From: Geodermatophilus aquaeductus
GTDB lineage: Bacteria > Actinomycetota > Actinomycetes > Mycobacteriales > Geodermatophilaceae
Assembly: GCF_900182545.1 (NCBI RefSeq)
Contig: NZ_FXTJ01000017.1
Coordinates: 1-64,000 of the forward strand
Reading direction: 5' to 3'
DNA length: 64,000 nt
Below the pieces are notes generated by a model that had not been told where the DNA came from, did not search any database, and saw nothing but the letters and a program-made list of their open reading frames with translations. This document shows positions 32,972 to 44,012 of the stretch, one piece after another. The stretch's first letter is position 1; every line of letters starts with the position of its first letter. The position numbers were made by a program, and so were the translations under genes.

Positions 32972-34318
32972 TCAGCTCTTCCTGTCGTTCCCCCGGCCCT
33001 CGCGGACCTTCACCGAGATGTCCAGCGGCGTGCCGGTGAAGCCCCAGCGCTCGCGCAGCTTGCGCTCGAGGAAGCGCCGGTAGCCGGCCTCGAGGAAGCC
33101 GGTGGAGAAGACGACGAACCGCGGCGGCCGGACGTCGGCCTGCGTCACGTACTTGATCTTCGGCGCTCGCCCGCCGCGGGCCGGCGGCGGCGTCTCCTGC
33201 ACCAGCTGGCGGACGTAGGCGTTGAGCTCCGCCGTCGGCACGCGCGTCTCCCAGGAGGCGAGCGCGGTGCGCAGGTGGTCGGCGAGCTTGCCGACGCCGC
33301 GGCCGCTGGCGGCCGAGATGTTGACCCGCGTCGCCCACTTGACCCGGGCGAGGTCGCGCTCGATCTCGCGCTCGAGCTGGGCGTGCCGGTCCTCGTCGAT
33401 GGCGTCCCACTTGTTGAACGCGATGACCAGCGCGCGGCCGGCCTCGATGACCTGGGTGATCACCCGCTGGTCCTGCTCGCTGATCACCTCGTCGGCGGCC
33501 AGCAGCACGACGGCGACCTCGGCGGCCTGGATGGCGGCCTCGGTGCGCAGGCTGGCGTAGTACTCGGTGCCGCTGGCGGTGTTCACCTTGCGGCGCAGCC
33601 CCGCGGTGTCGACGAACCGCCAGTCCTCGCCGCCCAGGCTGATGATCGAGTCCACCGGGTCCACGGTGGTGCCGGCGACGGAGTCGACGACCGAGCGCTC
33701 CTCCTTGGCCAGCCGGTTGAGCAGGCTGGACTTGCCGACGTTCGGCCGGCCCACCAGCGCCACCCGGCGCGGGCCGCCCTCCTCGGGCTGCTCGCGCGGC
33801 GCCTCGGGCAGCGCGTCGAGCACCAGGTCGAGCAGGTCGCCCGAGCCGCGCCCGTGCAGCGCGCTCACCGGCTGCGGCTCCCCCAATCCCAGCGACCACA
33901 GCTCGGCGGCGTTGGACTCACTGCGCTCGTCGTCGACCTTGTTGGCGACGACGATCACCGGCCGGTCGCTGCGGCGCAGGATGCGCGCGGCGGCCAGGTC
34001 GGTGTCGGTGGCGCCCACGGAGCTGTCGACGACGAGGACGATCACGTCGGCGGTGCGCATCGCGAACTCCGCCTGCCGGCTGATCGAGGCCCCCAGCCCC
34101 TCGGCCTTGGGGTCCCAGCCGCCGGTGTCGGTGACGGTGAACCGCCGCCCGTTCCACAGCCCCTCGTAGGAGATGCGGTCGCGGGTCACCCCCGGGATGT
34201 CCTGCACCACCGCGGCGCGCCGCCCCAGGATCCGGTTGACCAGCGTCGACTTGCCCACGTTGGGCCGGCCCACGATCGCCACCACCGGCAGCGGACCGCC
34301 CGTGCCCTCCTCGCTCAT
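32972..34318 (-). CDS. der: GTPase Der (EngA), ribosome assembly
   Basis: This 448-residue protein has the Der-specific pair of G domains. G1 loops are GRPNVGKS at 17-24 and again in the second half, with switch II DTGGWDP and DTAGLRRK and specificity motifs NKVD and NKWD. A KH-like domain closes it ([20 protein letters not shown]). Der assists 50S subunit maturation and is essential in many bacteria. ATG 34318 overlaps the cmk stop (ATGA), so the two are coupled, as is usual in actinobacteria. Confidence 0.98.
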   Translation of the reverse strand: MSEEGTGGPLPVVAIVGRPNVGKSTLVNRILGRRAAVVQDIPGVTRDRISYEGLWNGRRFTVTDTGGWDPKAEGLGASISRQAEFAMRTADVIVLVVDSSVGATDTDLAAARILRRSDRPVIVVANKVDDERSESNAAELWSLGLGEPQPVSALHGRGSGDLLDLVLDALPEAPREQPEEGGPRRVALVGRPNVGKSSLLNRLAKEERSVVDSVAGTTVDPVDSIISLGGEDWRFVDTAGLRRKVNTASGTEYYASLRTEAAIQAAEVAVVLLAADEVISEQDQRVITQVIEAGRALVIAFNKWDAIDEDRHAQLEREIERDLARVKWATRVNISAASGRGVGKLADHLRTALASWETRVPTAELNAYVRQLVQETPPPARGGRAPKIKYVTQADVRPPRFVVFSTGFLEAGYRRFLERKLRERWGFTGTPLDISVKVREGRGNDRKS

Positions 34319-35007
34319 GCCCTCTCCCCTGCCCCGACCGCCGAGAGCGCCAGGTCGACGACGCGGTCGACGACGGCCTCCCGGTCCAGGTCGGTGCTGT
34401 CCACGACCACCGCGTCGGCGGCCGGCCGCAGCGGGCTGTCCGCGCGGCTGCTGTCGTACTCGTCCCGGCGGCGCAGGTCGGCCGCGATGGCGGCCACCTC
34501 CGCCGGGTCGCTGATCCCGAGCTGCCCGGCCCGCCGCTCCGCGCGGACCTCCGGCGCCGCGGTCAGGTAGACCTTGAGCGTCGCGTCGGGCAGCACCACG
34601 GTGCCGATGTCGCGCCCCTCGACGACGACGGCGTCGGCCGAGGCGACGAGCGCGCGCTGCTGGTCGACCAGCTGCCGGCGCACCGCGGGCACGGCCGAGA
34701 CCGCCGAGACGTTGCGGGTCACCTCGGCGCCGCGGATCCGCTCGGCGACGTCGGTGCCGTCGACCTCCACCTGCTCCACGCCGGCCGTCGTCCCCACCTC
34801 GATGCGGGCGGCCGCGACCACGCGGGCCACCGCCTCGGCGTCGTCGGGGTCGACGCCGGCGTCGATGACGGCCACGGTCGCGGCGCGGTACATGGCGCCG
34901 GTGTCGAGGTAGGCGGCCCCGAGCCGGGCGGCCACCGACCGCGCCACGCTGGACTTGCCCGTGCCCGACGGCCCGTCGAGGGTCACCTGGCCCCGGAACG
35001 CGCTCAC
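34315..35007 (-). CDS. cmk: Cytidylate kinase
   Basis: The 230-residue enzyme phosphorylates CMP and dCMP with ATP. P-loop GPSGTGKSS is at 12-20, followed by [12 protein letters not shown], a CMP-site motif of this family, and [15 protein letters not shown]. The end [18 protein letters not shown] is also typical. The GTG start at 35007 overlaps the aroH stop by 4 bases, and a further 4-base overlap links it to der. Confidence 0.97.
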   Translation of the reverse strand: MSAFRGQVTLDGPSGTGKSSVARSVAARLGAAYLDTGAMYRAATVAVIDAGVDPDDAEAVARVVAAARIEVGTTAGVEQVEVDGTDVAERIRGAEVTRNVSAVSAVPAVRRQLVDQQRALVASADAVVVEGRDIGTVVLPDATLKVYLTAAPEVRAERRAGQLGISDPAEVAAIAADLRRRDEYDSSRADSPLRPAADAVVVDSTDLDREAVVDRVVDLALSAVGAGERA

Positions 35008-35366
35008 TGTGCGATGTCCCGTCGCAGCGCCACGGCACCCCGCAGGTACACGTGCTGGATCTCCGCGCGCGGCCGGTCGGTCTCCACGTGCGCCATCAGC
35101 CGCAGCACCCGCGGCAGCGCGTGCGGGACGCCGATCTCCGTGGCGCACATCAGCGGCACGTCGCCCATCCCGAGCTCCCGGGCGGCCAGCGCCGGGAACT
35201 CCGAGGTGAGGTCCGGGGTGGCCGTGAACAGGATGCTGATGATGGCGTCGTGGTCGAGGCCGTTGCGCTCGACCACGGTGCTCACCAGCTCGCGGGTGGC
35301 CTCGAGGACCTCCTCGCGGTCGTCGGCGTCCACCTGTGTCGCGCCGCGGATGGCCCGTACGGCCAC
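35004..35366 (-). CDS. aroH: Monofunctional chorismate mutase, AroH type
   Basis: The 120-residue protein matches the pseudo-alpha/beta-barrel AroH family that converts chorismate to prephenate in phenylalanine and tyrosine synthesis: [38 protein letters not shown], and [19 protein letters not shown] near the end. Arg7 (of IRGAT) and the Glu/Arg of the central part are the expected active-site residues. I chose GTG 35366 since CGAGGAGG lies 7 bases upstream; the GTG at 35372 is too close to it. It opens the aroH-cmk-der operon. Confidence 0.95.
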   Translation of the reverse strand: MAVRAIRGATQVDADDREEVLEATRELVSTVVERNGLDHDAIISILFTATPDLTSEFPALAARELGMGDVPLMCATEIGVPHALPRVLRLMAHVETDRPRAEIQHVYLRGAVALRRDIAQ

Positions 35367-35509
35367 GTGCACCCTCCTCGATCGGTCCCGGCTCCCGGAT
35401 CTGGGGTGCCCGGTCGAGTCTAGGTACCCCGCGCCACCGCCCCGCCGGACCGGGACCCCAGGGACCTATGGCCCTGGGGAGTTCCGGACGGATTCGTCAC
35501 GGTCGGGGG

Positions 35510-35851
35510 GTGAGTCGAGAAGAGGCCCACCGCCGCACCGATGCCCGCCGCCGACGCACCGGCCAGGGACCGCCCGGGGCCGGGCGACCGCCCGACGAGG
35601 GCCCGGCCCGCTCCCGGCCGCCGCTGTGCACCCTGCGGACCGACCGGGCCGCGGGCACCGTCTGCGTCCGTGGTCACCTCGACGGGCTGGGCGCCGAGTT
35701 CCTGGGCCGGATCGTGGCCGCCCTCCGGGAGTCCGGTCACCGGCAGGTCGTCGTCCTGCTCGGGTCGGCGACCGTCGCCGAGGAGGCGCGGGCGCTCCTG
35801 GCCGGCCTGGCCCGGGGCCTGCCCGCCGGCCACTCCCTCGAGCTCCGATGA
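35510..35851 (+). CDS. Small protein with a STAS-like C-terminal half
   Basis: GTG 35510 starts a 113-residue protein. Its first half is Arg-rich and disordered (about 1-45). The second half (CTLRTDRAAGTVCVRGHLDG, then EFLGRIVAALRESGHRQVVV) has the strand-helix order of a STAS domain, but I see no phosphoacceptor motif. It runs divergently from aroH. Its link to the partner-switch genes at the left of the window is unclear. Confidence 0.5.
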   Translation: MSREEAHRRTDARRRRTGQGPPGAGRPPDEGPARSRPPLCTLRTDRAAGTVCVRGHLDGLGAEFLGRIVAALRESGHRQVVVLLGSATVAEEARALLAGLARGLPAGHSLELR

Positions 35852-35873
35852 CCGCCGGCCGGGACGGGCTGCC

Positions 35874-36128
35874 GTGACCCCGGAGGCCCGCCGCCGCGGG
35901 CGCTGGACGGTCGGGGCGGACGGCGTGCGCCCGGTGGACCGCGCCGCCGGGTCGCCGGACCTGCCCGTGGGCCGCCTGCACGCCGTGGGCGGTGAGGGGC
36001 TGCTCGTCGGCCGCGCGGTGTGCCTGGCGTCGGTGACGCTGCTCGACCCGGCCGCGTGGTCGTGGCCCGACGACCGGGACGACGCCGGGGACCCGCTGTG
36101 CTGGATCTGCCTCGCGCTGACCGCCTGA
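35874..36128 (+). CDS. Hypothetical 84-residue protein
   Basis: GTG 35874 follows the preceding small gene after 22 bases. The product is moderately acidic, with two Cys near the C-terminus (DPLCWICLALTA), and has no recognised domain. It converges with the mutarotase gene. Codon pattern and lack of stops support but do not prove a gene. Confidence 0.4.
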   Translation: MTPEARRRGRWTVGADGVRPVDRAAGSPDLPVGRLHAVGGEGLLVGRAVCLASVTLLDPAAWSWPDDRDDAGDPLCWICLALTA

Positions 36129-36153
36129 CCGCACCGCCGGGACCCGGCGCGGG

Positions 36154-37067
36154 TCAGAGCGGGCGGATGCCCCAGGTGCCGGTCGTGGACTCCCCCGGCG
36201 CCAGCCGCACGAGCGCCTCGCCGGAGCGGAACGCGTCCGGCGGGCAGGTCATCGGCTCCACGGCCAGCCCCTGCCGGCGGCGCGACGGCGGCTCGACGAC
36301 GTCGCCGGTGAACACCTGCAGATAGCCGTAGGAGGCGTCCATCCAGACGGCGGCGCCGCTGCCGTCGGGGCGCACGAGGCGGACCTCGGCGGTGCCGTCG
36401 GCGTCGCGGGCGAGGTCGGTGAAGCAGTCGTCGACGACGAGGTCGCCGACCGGCCGGCCCCCGCGCAGGTCGAACGGCGTCCCCTCCACCGGCTCGGTCC
36501 CGGTGGGCAGCAGCCGGTCGTCGGTCAGCAGCCGGGTGGCCGCGGGCAGGGTGAGCGTGCAGTCGTCGACCCGCAGGCCCGGGCCGGCGGCGAGGTAGGG
36601 GTGGTGGCCCTCGCCGTAGGGCAGGTCGGAGTCGCCCGCGTTGGTGGCGGTGGTGGTCACCCGCAGTCCGTCCGCGGACAGCTCGTAGCCCACCTGCAGC
36701 CGCAGCGCGAAGGGATAGCCCGGCTGCGGGTGGAGCAGGTGCTCGAGCACCACGGAGTCCGCCGAGCGGGCCAGCAGCCGCCAGGCCACGTGCCGCACCA
36801 GCCCGTGGATCGCCGTCCCGCGCTCCGGCTCGGTCACCGGGGTGTGCAGCGGCGTGCCCTCCCAGGACCACTCGCCGTCGCGCAGCCGGTTGGGCCACGG
36901 CGCGAGGACGTGGCCCCGCACGTCGGGGGCCATCTCGCCGGCGCCGAACCCGTCGACGACGTCACGGCCGCCGGCGCGGTAGGTGCGCAGCCCGCCGCCC
37001 ACCTCGACGACGACGGCCTCGGCGTCCCCGGCGCGGAGGACGTGCTGCTCCCCGGTGGGCGGGAGGC

Positions 37068-37071
<4 letters not shown>
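36154..37071 (-). CDS. Aldose 1-epimerase (mutarotase)
   Basis: This 305-residue enzyme interconverts alpha and beta anomers of aldoses, here probably xylose. Galactose-mutarotase motifs are present: VLAPWPNRLRDGEWSWEG, IHGLVRHVAWRL with the catalytic His, GYPFALRLQVGYEL, YGEGHHPYLAAG, and a closing LAVEPMTCPPDAF carrying the catalytic Glu. GTG 37071 overlaps the ABC ATPase stop (GTGA), so it is the last gene of the xylA-xylB-ATPase-mutarotase run. Confidence 0.93.
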
Positions 37072-38141
<1,070 letters not shown>

Positions 38142-38189
38142 GGGGTGCTCCTCGGGGTACGGCGACGGTGCCGGTCGTGCGGGGGTGGG

Positions 38190-39587
38190 TCAGATCCGCT
38201 GCGCGGTGAGGTCGCGGACCTCGGCGTAGCGCTCGCGGACGGCGGGGGTCGGGTCGGCCTCGTGCACCTCGGTGCCCGGCCGCTGCCACTCCGGCGGCCC
38301 GGCCGCCCCGGACAGCACCCAGGCGGCCTGGCGCGCGGCGCCGTCGGCGACGTACTCCCCCGGCGGCGGCACGAGCACCGGCACGCCGAGGACGGCGGGG
38401 GCGATCCGGCGGACCGCCTCGGAGCGGGCACCGCCGCCGACGAGCAGCACGCGGCGGACCTCGGCGCCGGTGGCGCGGACGGCGTCGAGGCCGTCGGCCA
38501 GGCCGCACAGCAGCCCCTCGACGGCGGCGCGGGCCAGGTGCGCCGGCGTCGAGGTGGCCAGGGTCAGCCCGTGCACCGCCCCGGTCGACGTCGGCCGGTC
38601 CGGCGTCCGCTCGCCCTCCAGGTAGGGGACGACGGTCAGGCCGCCGGCGCCGGCCGGGGCCGACAGCGCCAGCCGGGACAGCTCCTCGTGGTCGACGCCG
38701 AGCAGCCGCGCGGTGGCGTCGAGGACGCGGGCGGCGTTGAGCGTGGCCACCAGCGGCAGGAACCGCCCGGTGGCGTCGGCGAACCCGGCCACCGCGCCGC
38801 TGGGGTCGGCGGCCGGGGTCTCCGACACGATCGACACGACGCCGGAGGTGCCGATCGACAGGACGACGTCGCCGGGCTCGGCGGCCAGGCCGAGGGCGGC
38901 CGCGGCGTTGTCGCCGGTGCCCGGGCCCAGCACCGCGCCGGTGGTGGACGTGCCGGCGGTCTCGTCCGGGCCGAGGACCCGCGGCAGGTGCGGGGTGGCG
39001 CCGAACGCCCGCTCGAGCAGGTCGGGGCGGTACTTCCCCGTGGCGGCCGACCAGTAGCCGGTGCCGCTGGCGTCACCGCGGTCGGTGACCAGCGCGTCGA
39101 GCCCCGGACGGCCGGCCAGCACCCAGGTCAGCCAGTCGTGCGGGAGGCACACGGCCGCGGTGCGGGCGGCGTTCTCCGGCTCGGCCTGGGCCAGCCACCG
39201 CAGCTTGGTGACGGTGAAGGAGGCGACCGGCACCAGCCCGACGGCGTCGGCCCAGGCCTGCCCGCCGCCGAGCTCACGGGTGAGGTCGGCGGCGGCACCG
39301 GCCGAACGGGTGTCGTTCCAGAGCAGCGCGTCGCGGACGACCCGGCCGTCCTCGTCGAGGCAGACCATGCCGTGCTGCTGGCCGCCGACGGCGACCGCGG
39401 CGACGTCGTCGAGGCCGCCGGCCTGGGCCACCGCCTGCTCGAGGGCGGCGGCCCAGACCGCGGGGGCGACCTCCGTGCCGTCGGGATGCGACGCCCGGCC
39501 CTCGCGCACGAGGGTCCCGGACGCCGCGTCCCGCACGACGACCTTGCAGGCCTGGGTGGAGGTGTCGACCCCCGCGACGAGCGTCAT
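38190..39587 (-). CDS. xylB: Xylulokinase
   Basis: The 465-residue FGGY-family kinase phosphorylates D-xylulose to xylulose 5-phosphate. It opens [18 protein letters not shown] (phosphate 1 loop). [16 protein letters not shown] and [10 protein letters not shown] are substrate-site motifs, DASGTGYWS follows, [10 protein letters not shown] is the phosphate 2 motif, and [15 protein letters not shown] is the adenosine motif. It starts 11 bases after xylA. Confidence 0.96.
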   Translation of the reverse strand: MTLVAGVDTSTQACKVVVRDAASGTLVREGRASHPDGTEVAPAVWAAALEQAVAQAGGLDDVAAVAVGGQQHGMVCLDEDGRVVRDALLWNDTRSAGAAADLTRELGGGQAWADAVGLVPVASFTVTKLRWLAQAEPENAARTAAVCLPHDWLTWVLAGRPGLDALVTDRGDASGTGYWSAATGKYRPDLLERAFGATPHLPRVLGPDETAGTSTTGAVLGPGTGDNAAAALGLAAEPGDVVLSIGTSGVVSIVSETPAADPSGAVAGFADATGRFLPLVATLNAARVLDATARLLGVDHEELSRLALSAPAGAGGLTVVPYLEGERTPDRPTSTGAVHGLTLATSTPAHLARAAVEGLLCGLADGLDAVRATGAEVRRVLLVGGGARSEAVRRIAPAVLGVPVLVPPPGEYVADGAARQAAWVLSGAAGPPEWQRPGTEVHEADPTPAVRERYAEVRDLTAQRI

Positions 39588-39598
39588 CGGCCGGTCGG

Positions 39599-40783
39599 TC
39601 AGCCGCGGGCGCCGAGCAGGTGCTCGACGGCGAGCTGGGAGATGCGGACCTGACCACCGCGGCGCGCGCCGGCGGCCTCGGCGTCGAAGTCCTCGAACGC
39701 CGCGCGGTCGGCCAGCAGCTCCTCGTAGGAGCCGCCCTCGAGGGTCGGCGTCGCGAGCTCGGGCACCGCGGCGTCGGCGAGGGCCTCCTGGACCTCGGGG
39801 TCGGCGCGGAAGGCGGCGGCCCGCTCCTTGAGCAGCAGGTAGGTCCGCATGTTCGCCGCGGCCGACTCCCACACGCCCGTGAGGTCCTCGGTGCGCAGCG
39901 GCTTGTAGTCGAAGTGGCGCGGGCCGTCGTAGGCCGGGCCGCCGTTGGGGCCGCCGTGCTCGAGCAGGTCGACGGTGGCGAAGGCGCTCAGCACGTCGCC
40001 GTGGCCGAAGACGAGGTCCTGGTCGTACTTGATCCCGTGCTGGCCGTTGAGGTCGATGTGGAAGAGCTTGCCCTGCCACAGCGCCTGGGCGATGCCGTGC
40101 GTGTAGTTCAGCCCGGCCATCTGCTCGTGGCCGACCTCGGGGTTCACGCCCACCAGGTCGGCGTGCTGCAGCGTGCTGATGAAGGCGATCGCGTGCCCGA
40201 TGGTGGGCAGGAAGATGTCGCCGCGCGGCTCGTTGGGCTTGGGCTCGAGGGCGAAGCGCAGGCCGTAGCCGCGGTCCTCGGAGTACTGCGCGAGGGTGTC
40301 GATGCTCTCGCGGAAGCGGTCCAGCGCCGCCGTCAGGTCCTTGGCGCCGTCGACCTCCGCGCCCTCGCGGCCGCCCCACAGGACGTAGGTCTTCGCGCCG
40401 AGCTCGGCGGCGAGGTCCATGTTGCGCATGACCTTGCGCATGGCGAACCGGCGGACGCCGCGGTCGTTGGCGGTGAGCGCGCCCTCCTTGAACACCGGGT
40501 GGGTGAACAGGTTGGTGGTGGCCATGGGCACGACCAGGCCGGTGTCCTGGAGGGCACCCTTGAAGCGCTCGATGATCTTGTCGCGCTCGCCGCTCTCGGT
40601 GCCGAACGGGATGAGGTCGTCGTCGTGGAACGTGACGCCGTAGGCGCCGAGCTCGGCGAGGCGGTGCACGCTCTCCACCGGGTCGATCGGCGGGCGGGTG
40701 GCCTCGCCGAACGGGTCGCGGGCGTTCCAGCCCACGGTCCACAGTCCGAAGGAGAAGCGGTCCTCGCGGGTGGGCTGAGTCAT
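39599..40783 (-). CDS. xylA: Xylose isomerase
   Basis: The 394-residue TIM-barrel enzyme converts D-xylose to D-xylulose with two divalent metals. Signatures are [12 protein letters not shown] with the catalytic His, [26 protein letters not shown] and [20 protein letters not shown], typical of the class I (actinobacterial) enzymes of about 385-395 residues. GGGAGG stands 6 bases before ATG 40783. The gene is divergent from the ROK repressor with a 56-bp spacer containing an operator-like palindrome. Confidence 0.98.
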   Translation of the reverse strand: MTQPTREDRFSFGLWTVGWNARDPFGEATRPPIDPVESVHRLAELGAYGVTFHDDDLIPFGTESGERDKIIERFKGALQDTGLVVPMATTNLFTHPVFKEGALTANDRGVRRFAMRKVMRNMDLAAELGAKTYVLWGGREGAEVDGAKDLTAALDRFRESIDTLAQYSEDRGYGLRFALEPKPNEPRGDIFLPTIGHAIAFISTLQHADLVGVNPEVGHEQMAGLNYTHGIAQALWQGKLFHIDLNGQHGIKYDQDLVFGHGDVLSAFATVDLLEHGGPNGGPAYDGPRHFDYKPLRTEDLTGVWESAAANMRTYLLLKERAAAFRADPEVQEALADAAVPELATPTLEGGSYEELLADRAAFEDFDAEAAGARRGGQVRISQLAVEHLLGARG

Positions 40784-40817
40784 GGTGTTCCTCCCGGGAA
40801 CGGGGTGCGGGCCGTGA

Positions 40818-40840
40818 TTTTGTTTCGGACTAGAACATAA
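40818..40840. promoter_or_regulatory. Operator-like inverted repeat between xylA and the ROK regulator
   Basis: TTTTGTTTC (40818-40826) and AGAACATAA (40832-40840) form an imperfect inverted repeat around GGACT, AT-rich in a GC-rich genome. It sits in the short divergent spacer and touches the ATG of the regulator, the place expected for an XylR-like ROK repressor. Confidence 0.6.
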
Positions 40841-42081
40841 TGCACGTCACAGCTAACCTCAACCCCGTGTCCGTGCCCGCGCCGAGCCCCGAGGGAACCC
40901 GCGCGCGCCCGGCCACCCCCCGCCCGGCCAACCTCGCCCTGGTGCTGCGGACGGTGTGCACCGCCGGCGCCCCGCCGTCGCGGGCCGACGTCGCGGCGGC
41001 CACCGGGATGACCCGCGCCACCGCCGCCCGCCTGGCCGACGACCTCGTCGCCGGCGGCCTGCTCGACGAGGTCGAGGCGACGCCGTCGGGCCGCCGCGGC
41101 CGGCCGGCGACCCCGCTCGCGCCGGGTTCTCGGGTCGTCGCGCTGGGCCTGCAGGCCGACGCGGGCCTGCTCGCCGGCCGGGTGCTCGACCTGCGCGGCC
41201 GGGTGGTGAGCGAGCGGGTCGAGCCCGGCGACCTGCGCGGCAGCGACCCCGCGCCCACGCTGGCCCGCCTCGGCGACCTGGCCGCGGACCTGCTGGGCGA
41301 ACTGCCCGACGGCACCCGGGTGGCCGGCGCCGGCCTCGCCCTGCCGGGCATCGTCGACGGCGCCACCGGCGTGCTGCTGCGCGCGCCGAACCTCGGCTGG
41401 TCCGACGTCCGCCCGGCCGACCTGCTCGCGCCCCGGCTGCCCGGCGGGCTGGACCCGGTGCCCGGCAACGAGGCCGACCTCGCCGCGCGCACCGTGGCCG
41501 AGACCGCGCCCGGCCGCCCCGGCCCGCACCGCGACTTCGTCTACCTCTCGGGACAGATCGGCATCGGCGGCGCCACCGTGCTCGACGGCCGGGTCATGTG
41601 CGGCAGCTCGGGCTGGGCCGGCGAGATGGGGCACGTGTGCGTCGACCCCGACGGGCCGGCCTGCCGGTGCGGCTCCACCGGCTGCCTCGAGCAGTACGCC
41701 GGTCGCGACGCCGTGCTCGCCACGGCCGGCCTGCCCCGCGGCACCGCGCCCGGCGAGCTGGCCCGCCGCGCGGCCGGCGGCGACCCGGCCGCGCGGGCGG
41801 CGGTCGACGGCGCGGCGCGCGCGCTGGGCGTCGCGCTGGCCGGCGTCCTCAACGTGCTCGACGTGCCGGTGGTGGTCCTCGGCGGCCACCTCGGCGAGCT
41901 CGCCGGCCTGCTGCGCCCGGCGCTGGAGGAGCACCTGGGCCGGCGCGTGCTGTCGGCCCGCTGGCGCCGGCCCCGCGTCGAGGCCGCGCCCGGCGCGCCG
42001 GCGGCCGGCGCGACGGGGGCGGCGCTGCGCGCACTCGCCGACGTCGTCGACGACCCCGCCCGGTGGCTGGGAACGCACTGA
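40840..42081 (+). CDS. ROK-family transcriptional regulator, probable xylose repressor
   Basis: The 413-residue protein has an N-terminal winged helix (about 28-75: [37 protein letters not shown]) and a ROK domain. The ROK domain has a [15 protein letters not shown] sugar-site segment, GEMGHVCVD and the zinc motif [13 protein letters not shown] regulators of this size next to xylA are usually XylR repressors released by xylose. ATG 40840 lies in the operator and lacks a ribosome site, so translation may be leaderless. GTG 40867 is an alternative start. Confidence 0.88.
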   Translation: MHVTANLNPVSVPAPSPEGTRARPATPRPANLALVLRTVCTAGAPPSRADVAAATGMTRATAARLADDLVAGGLLDEVEATPSGRRGRPATPLAPGSRVVALGLQADAGLLAGRVLDLRGRVVSERVEPGDLRGSDPAPTLARLGDLAADLLGELPDGTRVAGAGLALPGIVDGATGVLLRAPNLGWSDVRPADLLAPRLPGGLDPVPGNEADLAARTVAETAPGRPGPHRDFVYLSGQIGIGGATVLDGRVMCGSSGWAGEMGHVCVDPDGPACRCGSTGCLEQYAGRDAVLATAGLPRGTAPGELARRAAGGDPAARAAVDGAARALGVALAGVLNVLDVPVVVLGGHLGELAGLLRPALEEHLGRRVLSARWRRPRVEAAPGAPAAGATGAALRALADVVDDPARWLGTH

Positions 42082-42087
42082 CGCCGG

Positions 42088-42981
42088 CTACTTGCCGAAG
42101 CCGGCCGTCAGGCCGCTGAGCAGGTACCGCCGGCCGATCAGGTAGAGCACGAAGATCGGCACCACCGACAGCGTCACGGCGGCGAGCAGGCCGGGCACGT
42201 TGGTGCCGAACTGCCCCTGGAAGTCCCACAGCCCGAGGGTGAGCACGCGGGTGTCCTCCGACTGCGTGAGCACCAGGGGGAAGAGGAAGCCGTTCCAGGC
42301 CGTGAGGGAGGTGAAGACCGACACCGTGGTGATCGCCGGCTTGGCCAGCGGCAGCACCAGGTGGCGCAGCACCGCGAAGGGCCCCGCGCCGTCGAGGGTC
42401 TGCGCCTCGTACAGCTCGCCCGGGATGTCGCGCAGGCTGTTGACCATGACCAGCAGCGCCACCGGCATCGCGAAGGCGGCTGTGGGCAGGATGACGGCGA
42501 GCAGGGTGTCGTACATCCGCAGCTGCGTGATCATCAGGTAGACGGGGATGATCGCCGCCTGCGCGGGGATGGCCAGGCCGACCAGCATGAGCGAGAAGCC
42601 GCGCTGCACGAACCGGCCGGTGTTGCGGGCGATGGCGTAGGCCGCCGGCAACGTGAGCCCGACGACGATCGCCACGGTCGCCAGCGTGACGACGACGGTG
42701 TTGAGCAGGTAGGTCGGGAAGCCGCCCTCGAAGACGGTCCGGTAGTTCTCCAGCGTCGGGTCCGACGGCGGGACGAGCGGGTTGGTCGACAGGTAGTCCT
42801 GCCGGGTCCGCAGGCTCCCCGACACCAGGTAGTACAGCGGGACGGCGACCAGCACGAACCAGGCCAGCGACAGCACGCCGGCCAGGACGTTGGGCCGCTC
42901 GCGGCGGCGGCGCCGGCGGCGGGGACGCGGCGGCGCGGGGGCCGCGGTCGCGCCTCGGGTGGGCAGCGCGGTGGCGGTCAC
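42088..42981 (-). CDS. Sugar ABC transporter permease, MalG type
   Basis: The 297-residue permease has a short Arg-rich N-terminus and six membrane helices (first at about 35-57: VLSLAWFVLVAVPLYYLVSG). The cytoplasmic EAA loop reads GELYEAQTLDGAGPFAVLRH, the contact for the ATPase. CUT1 family. GTG 42981 overlaps the stop of the partner permease gene by 4 bases, with GGAGGG upstream. It probably imports xylo-oligosaccharides, given its neighbours. Confidence 0.94.
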   Translation of the reverse strand: MTATALPTRGATAAPAPPRPRRRRRRRERPNVLAGVLSLAWFVLVAVPLYYLVSGSLRTRQDYLSTNPLVPPSDPTLENYRTVFEGGFPTYLLNTVVVTLATVAIVVGLTLPAAYAIARNTGRFVQRGFSLMLVGLAIPAQAAIIPVYLMITQLRMYDTLLAVILPTAAFAMPVALLVMVNSLRDIPGELYEAQTLDGAGPFAVLRHLVLPLAKPAITTVSVFTSLTAWNGFLFPLVLTQSEDTRVLTLGLWDFQGQFGTNVPGLLAAVTLSVVPIFVLYLIGRRYLLSGLTAGFGK

Positions 42982-43916
42982 GAACCCTCCTGCTGGCTCT
43001 GCATGGCCCGGAAGCCGGTGATGCGGGTGACGAAGAGGGACAGCCCGGCGCCGAGGACCAGCAGCAGGACGGCGATCGCGCTGGCGTAGCCGAACTCGAA
43101 GCCGCTGAAGCCGGTGATGTACATGTACAGCGGCGCGATGCGGGTCGTCGTCCCCGGGCCGCCCCCGGTGAGGATGAGGATTGTGTCGAAGGTGGTGAAC
43201 GAGCCCACCAGCATCAGCACGCTCGAGGTGATCACCGTGTACTTGAGCAGCGGCAGCGTGATCGTGAAGAACTGGCGGTAGCGGCCGGCGCCGTCGATGG
43301 TCGCCGCCTCGTAGAGGCTGTGCGGGATCTGCCGGGCCGCGCCTTGGTAGAGCAGCGTGTGGAACGGGACGTACTGCCAGGAGACGACCCACACCACCGT
43401 GTAGATGACGATGTCGGTGTCGCCGAGGAAGTTGAACCGGTCGAGGAACGGCAGCGCCTGGGTGACCCCGAAGTTGGGGTCGAGCACCGAGGCCCACAGC
43501 AGCGCGATCGCCGCCGTCGACAGGAGCAGGGGCAGGAAGAACAGCGAGCTGAGGACGGCGCGGTTGCGCTGCCGCCCGGCCGCCCAGACCCCGATCAGCA
43601 GTGCGATCGGGGTCTGGACGGCCCAGGTGACCACCATGAACAGCAGGGTGAGCAGCAGGGCGTCGCGCGCCTCGCCGTCGGCGACCAGGCGCTCCCAGTT
43701 CGCCGCCCCGGACGGCTGCGGGAACCCGAAGCCGTTCCAGTCGGTGAAGCTGAGGTAGACGACCAGGCCCATCGGCAGCACCGCGAAGAAGCCGAAGAAG
43801 GCCAGCGCGGGCGCCAGGTACCACCCCGAGGGACGCTCGCGCGTCCCCCGGGGCCGGCCCCGGGGCGCCGGCGCCGTCGGCGTCGGCGCGGTGGTGACGA
43901 GGGTGGTGCCTGCCAT
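42978..43916 (-). CDS. Sugar ABC transporter permease, MalF type
   Basis: The 312-residue permease has six predicted helices (first WYLAPALAFFGFFAVLPMGL) and the EAA motif PHSLYEAATIDGAGRYRQFF. It pairs with the MalG-type permease, which it overlaps. The spacer between the binding protein gene and this gene carries short tandem repeats (43940-43993). Confidence 0.94.
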   Translation of the reverse strand: MAGTTLVTTAPTPTAPAPRGRPRGTRERPSGWYLAPALAFFGFFAVLPMGLVVYLSFTDWNGFGFPQPSGAANWERLVADGEARDALLLTLLFMVVTWAVQTPIALLIGVWAAGRQRNRAVLSSLFFLPLLLSTAAIALLWASVLDPNFGVTQALPFLDRFNFLGDTDIVIYTVVWVVSWQYVPFHTLLYQGAARQIPHSLYEAATIDGAGRYRQFFTITLPLLKYTVITSSVLMLVGSFTTFDTILILTGGGPGTTTRIAPLYMYITGFSGFEFGYASAIAVLLLVLGAGLSLFVTRITGFRAMQSQQEGS

Positions 43917-43939
43917 GCCGGGTCCCCTGCCGTGGAGTG

Positions 43940-43993
43940 GTGCGGTGGTACTGGGTGCGGTGGTACTGGGTGCGGTGGTGCGGTGGTGCGGTG
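43940..43993. repeat. Short tandem repeats in the spacer of the transporter operon
   Basis: GTGCGGTGGTACTGG occurs twice in tandem (43940-43954 and 43955-43969), followed by three copies of GTGCGGTG (43970-43993). The array occupies most of the 96-bp spacer between the binding protein stop and the first permease start. Confidence 0.9.
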
Positions 43994-44012
43994 ATCAGGT
44001 GGTGCGGGTGCC

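Noticed and set aside
34318..35038. Apparent N-terminal extension of Der through cmk
   Set aside because: The extension is an out-of-frame reading of cmk; Der starts at ATG 34318, overlapping the cmk stop as ATGA.
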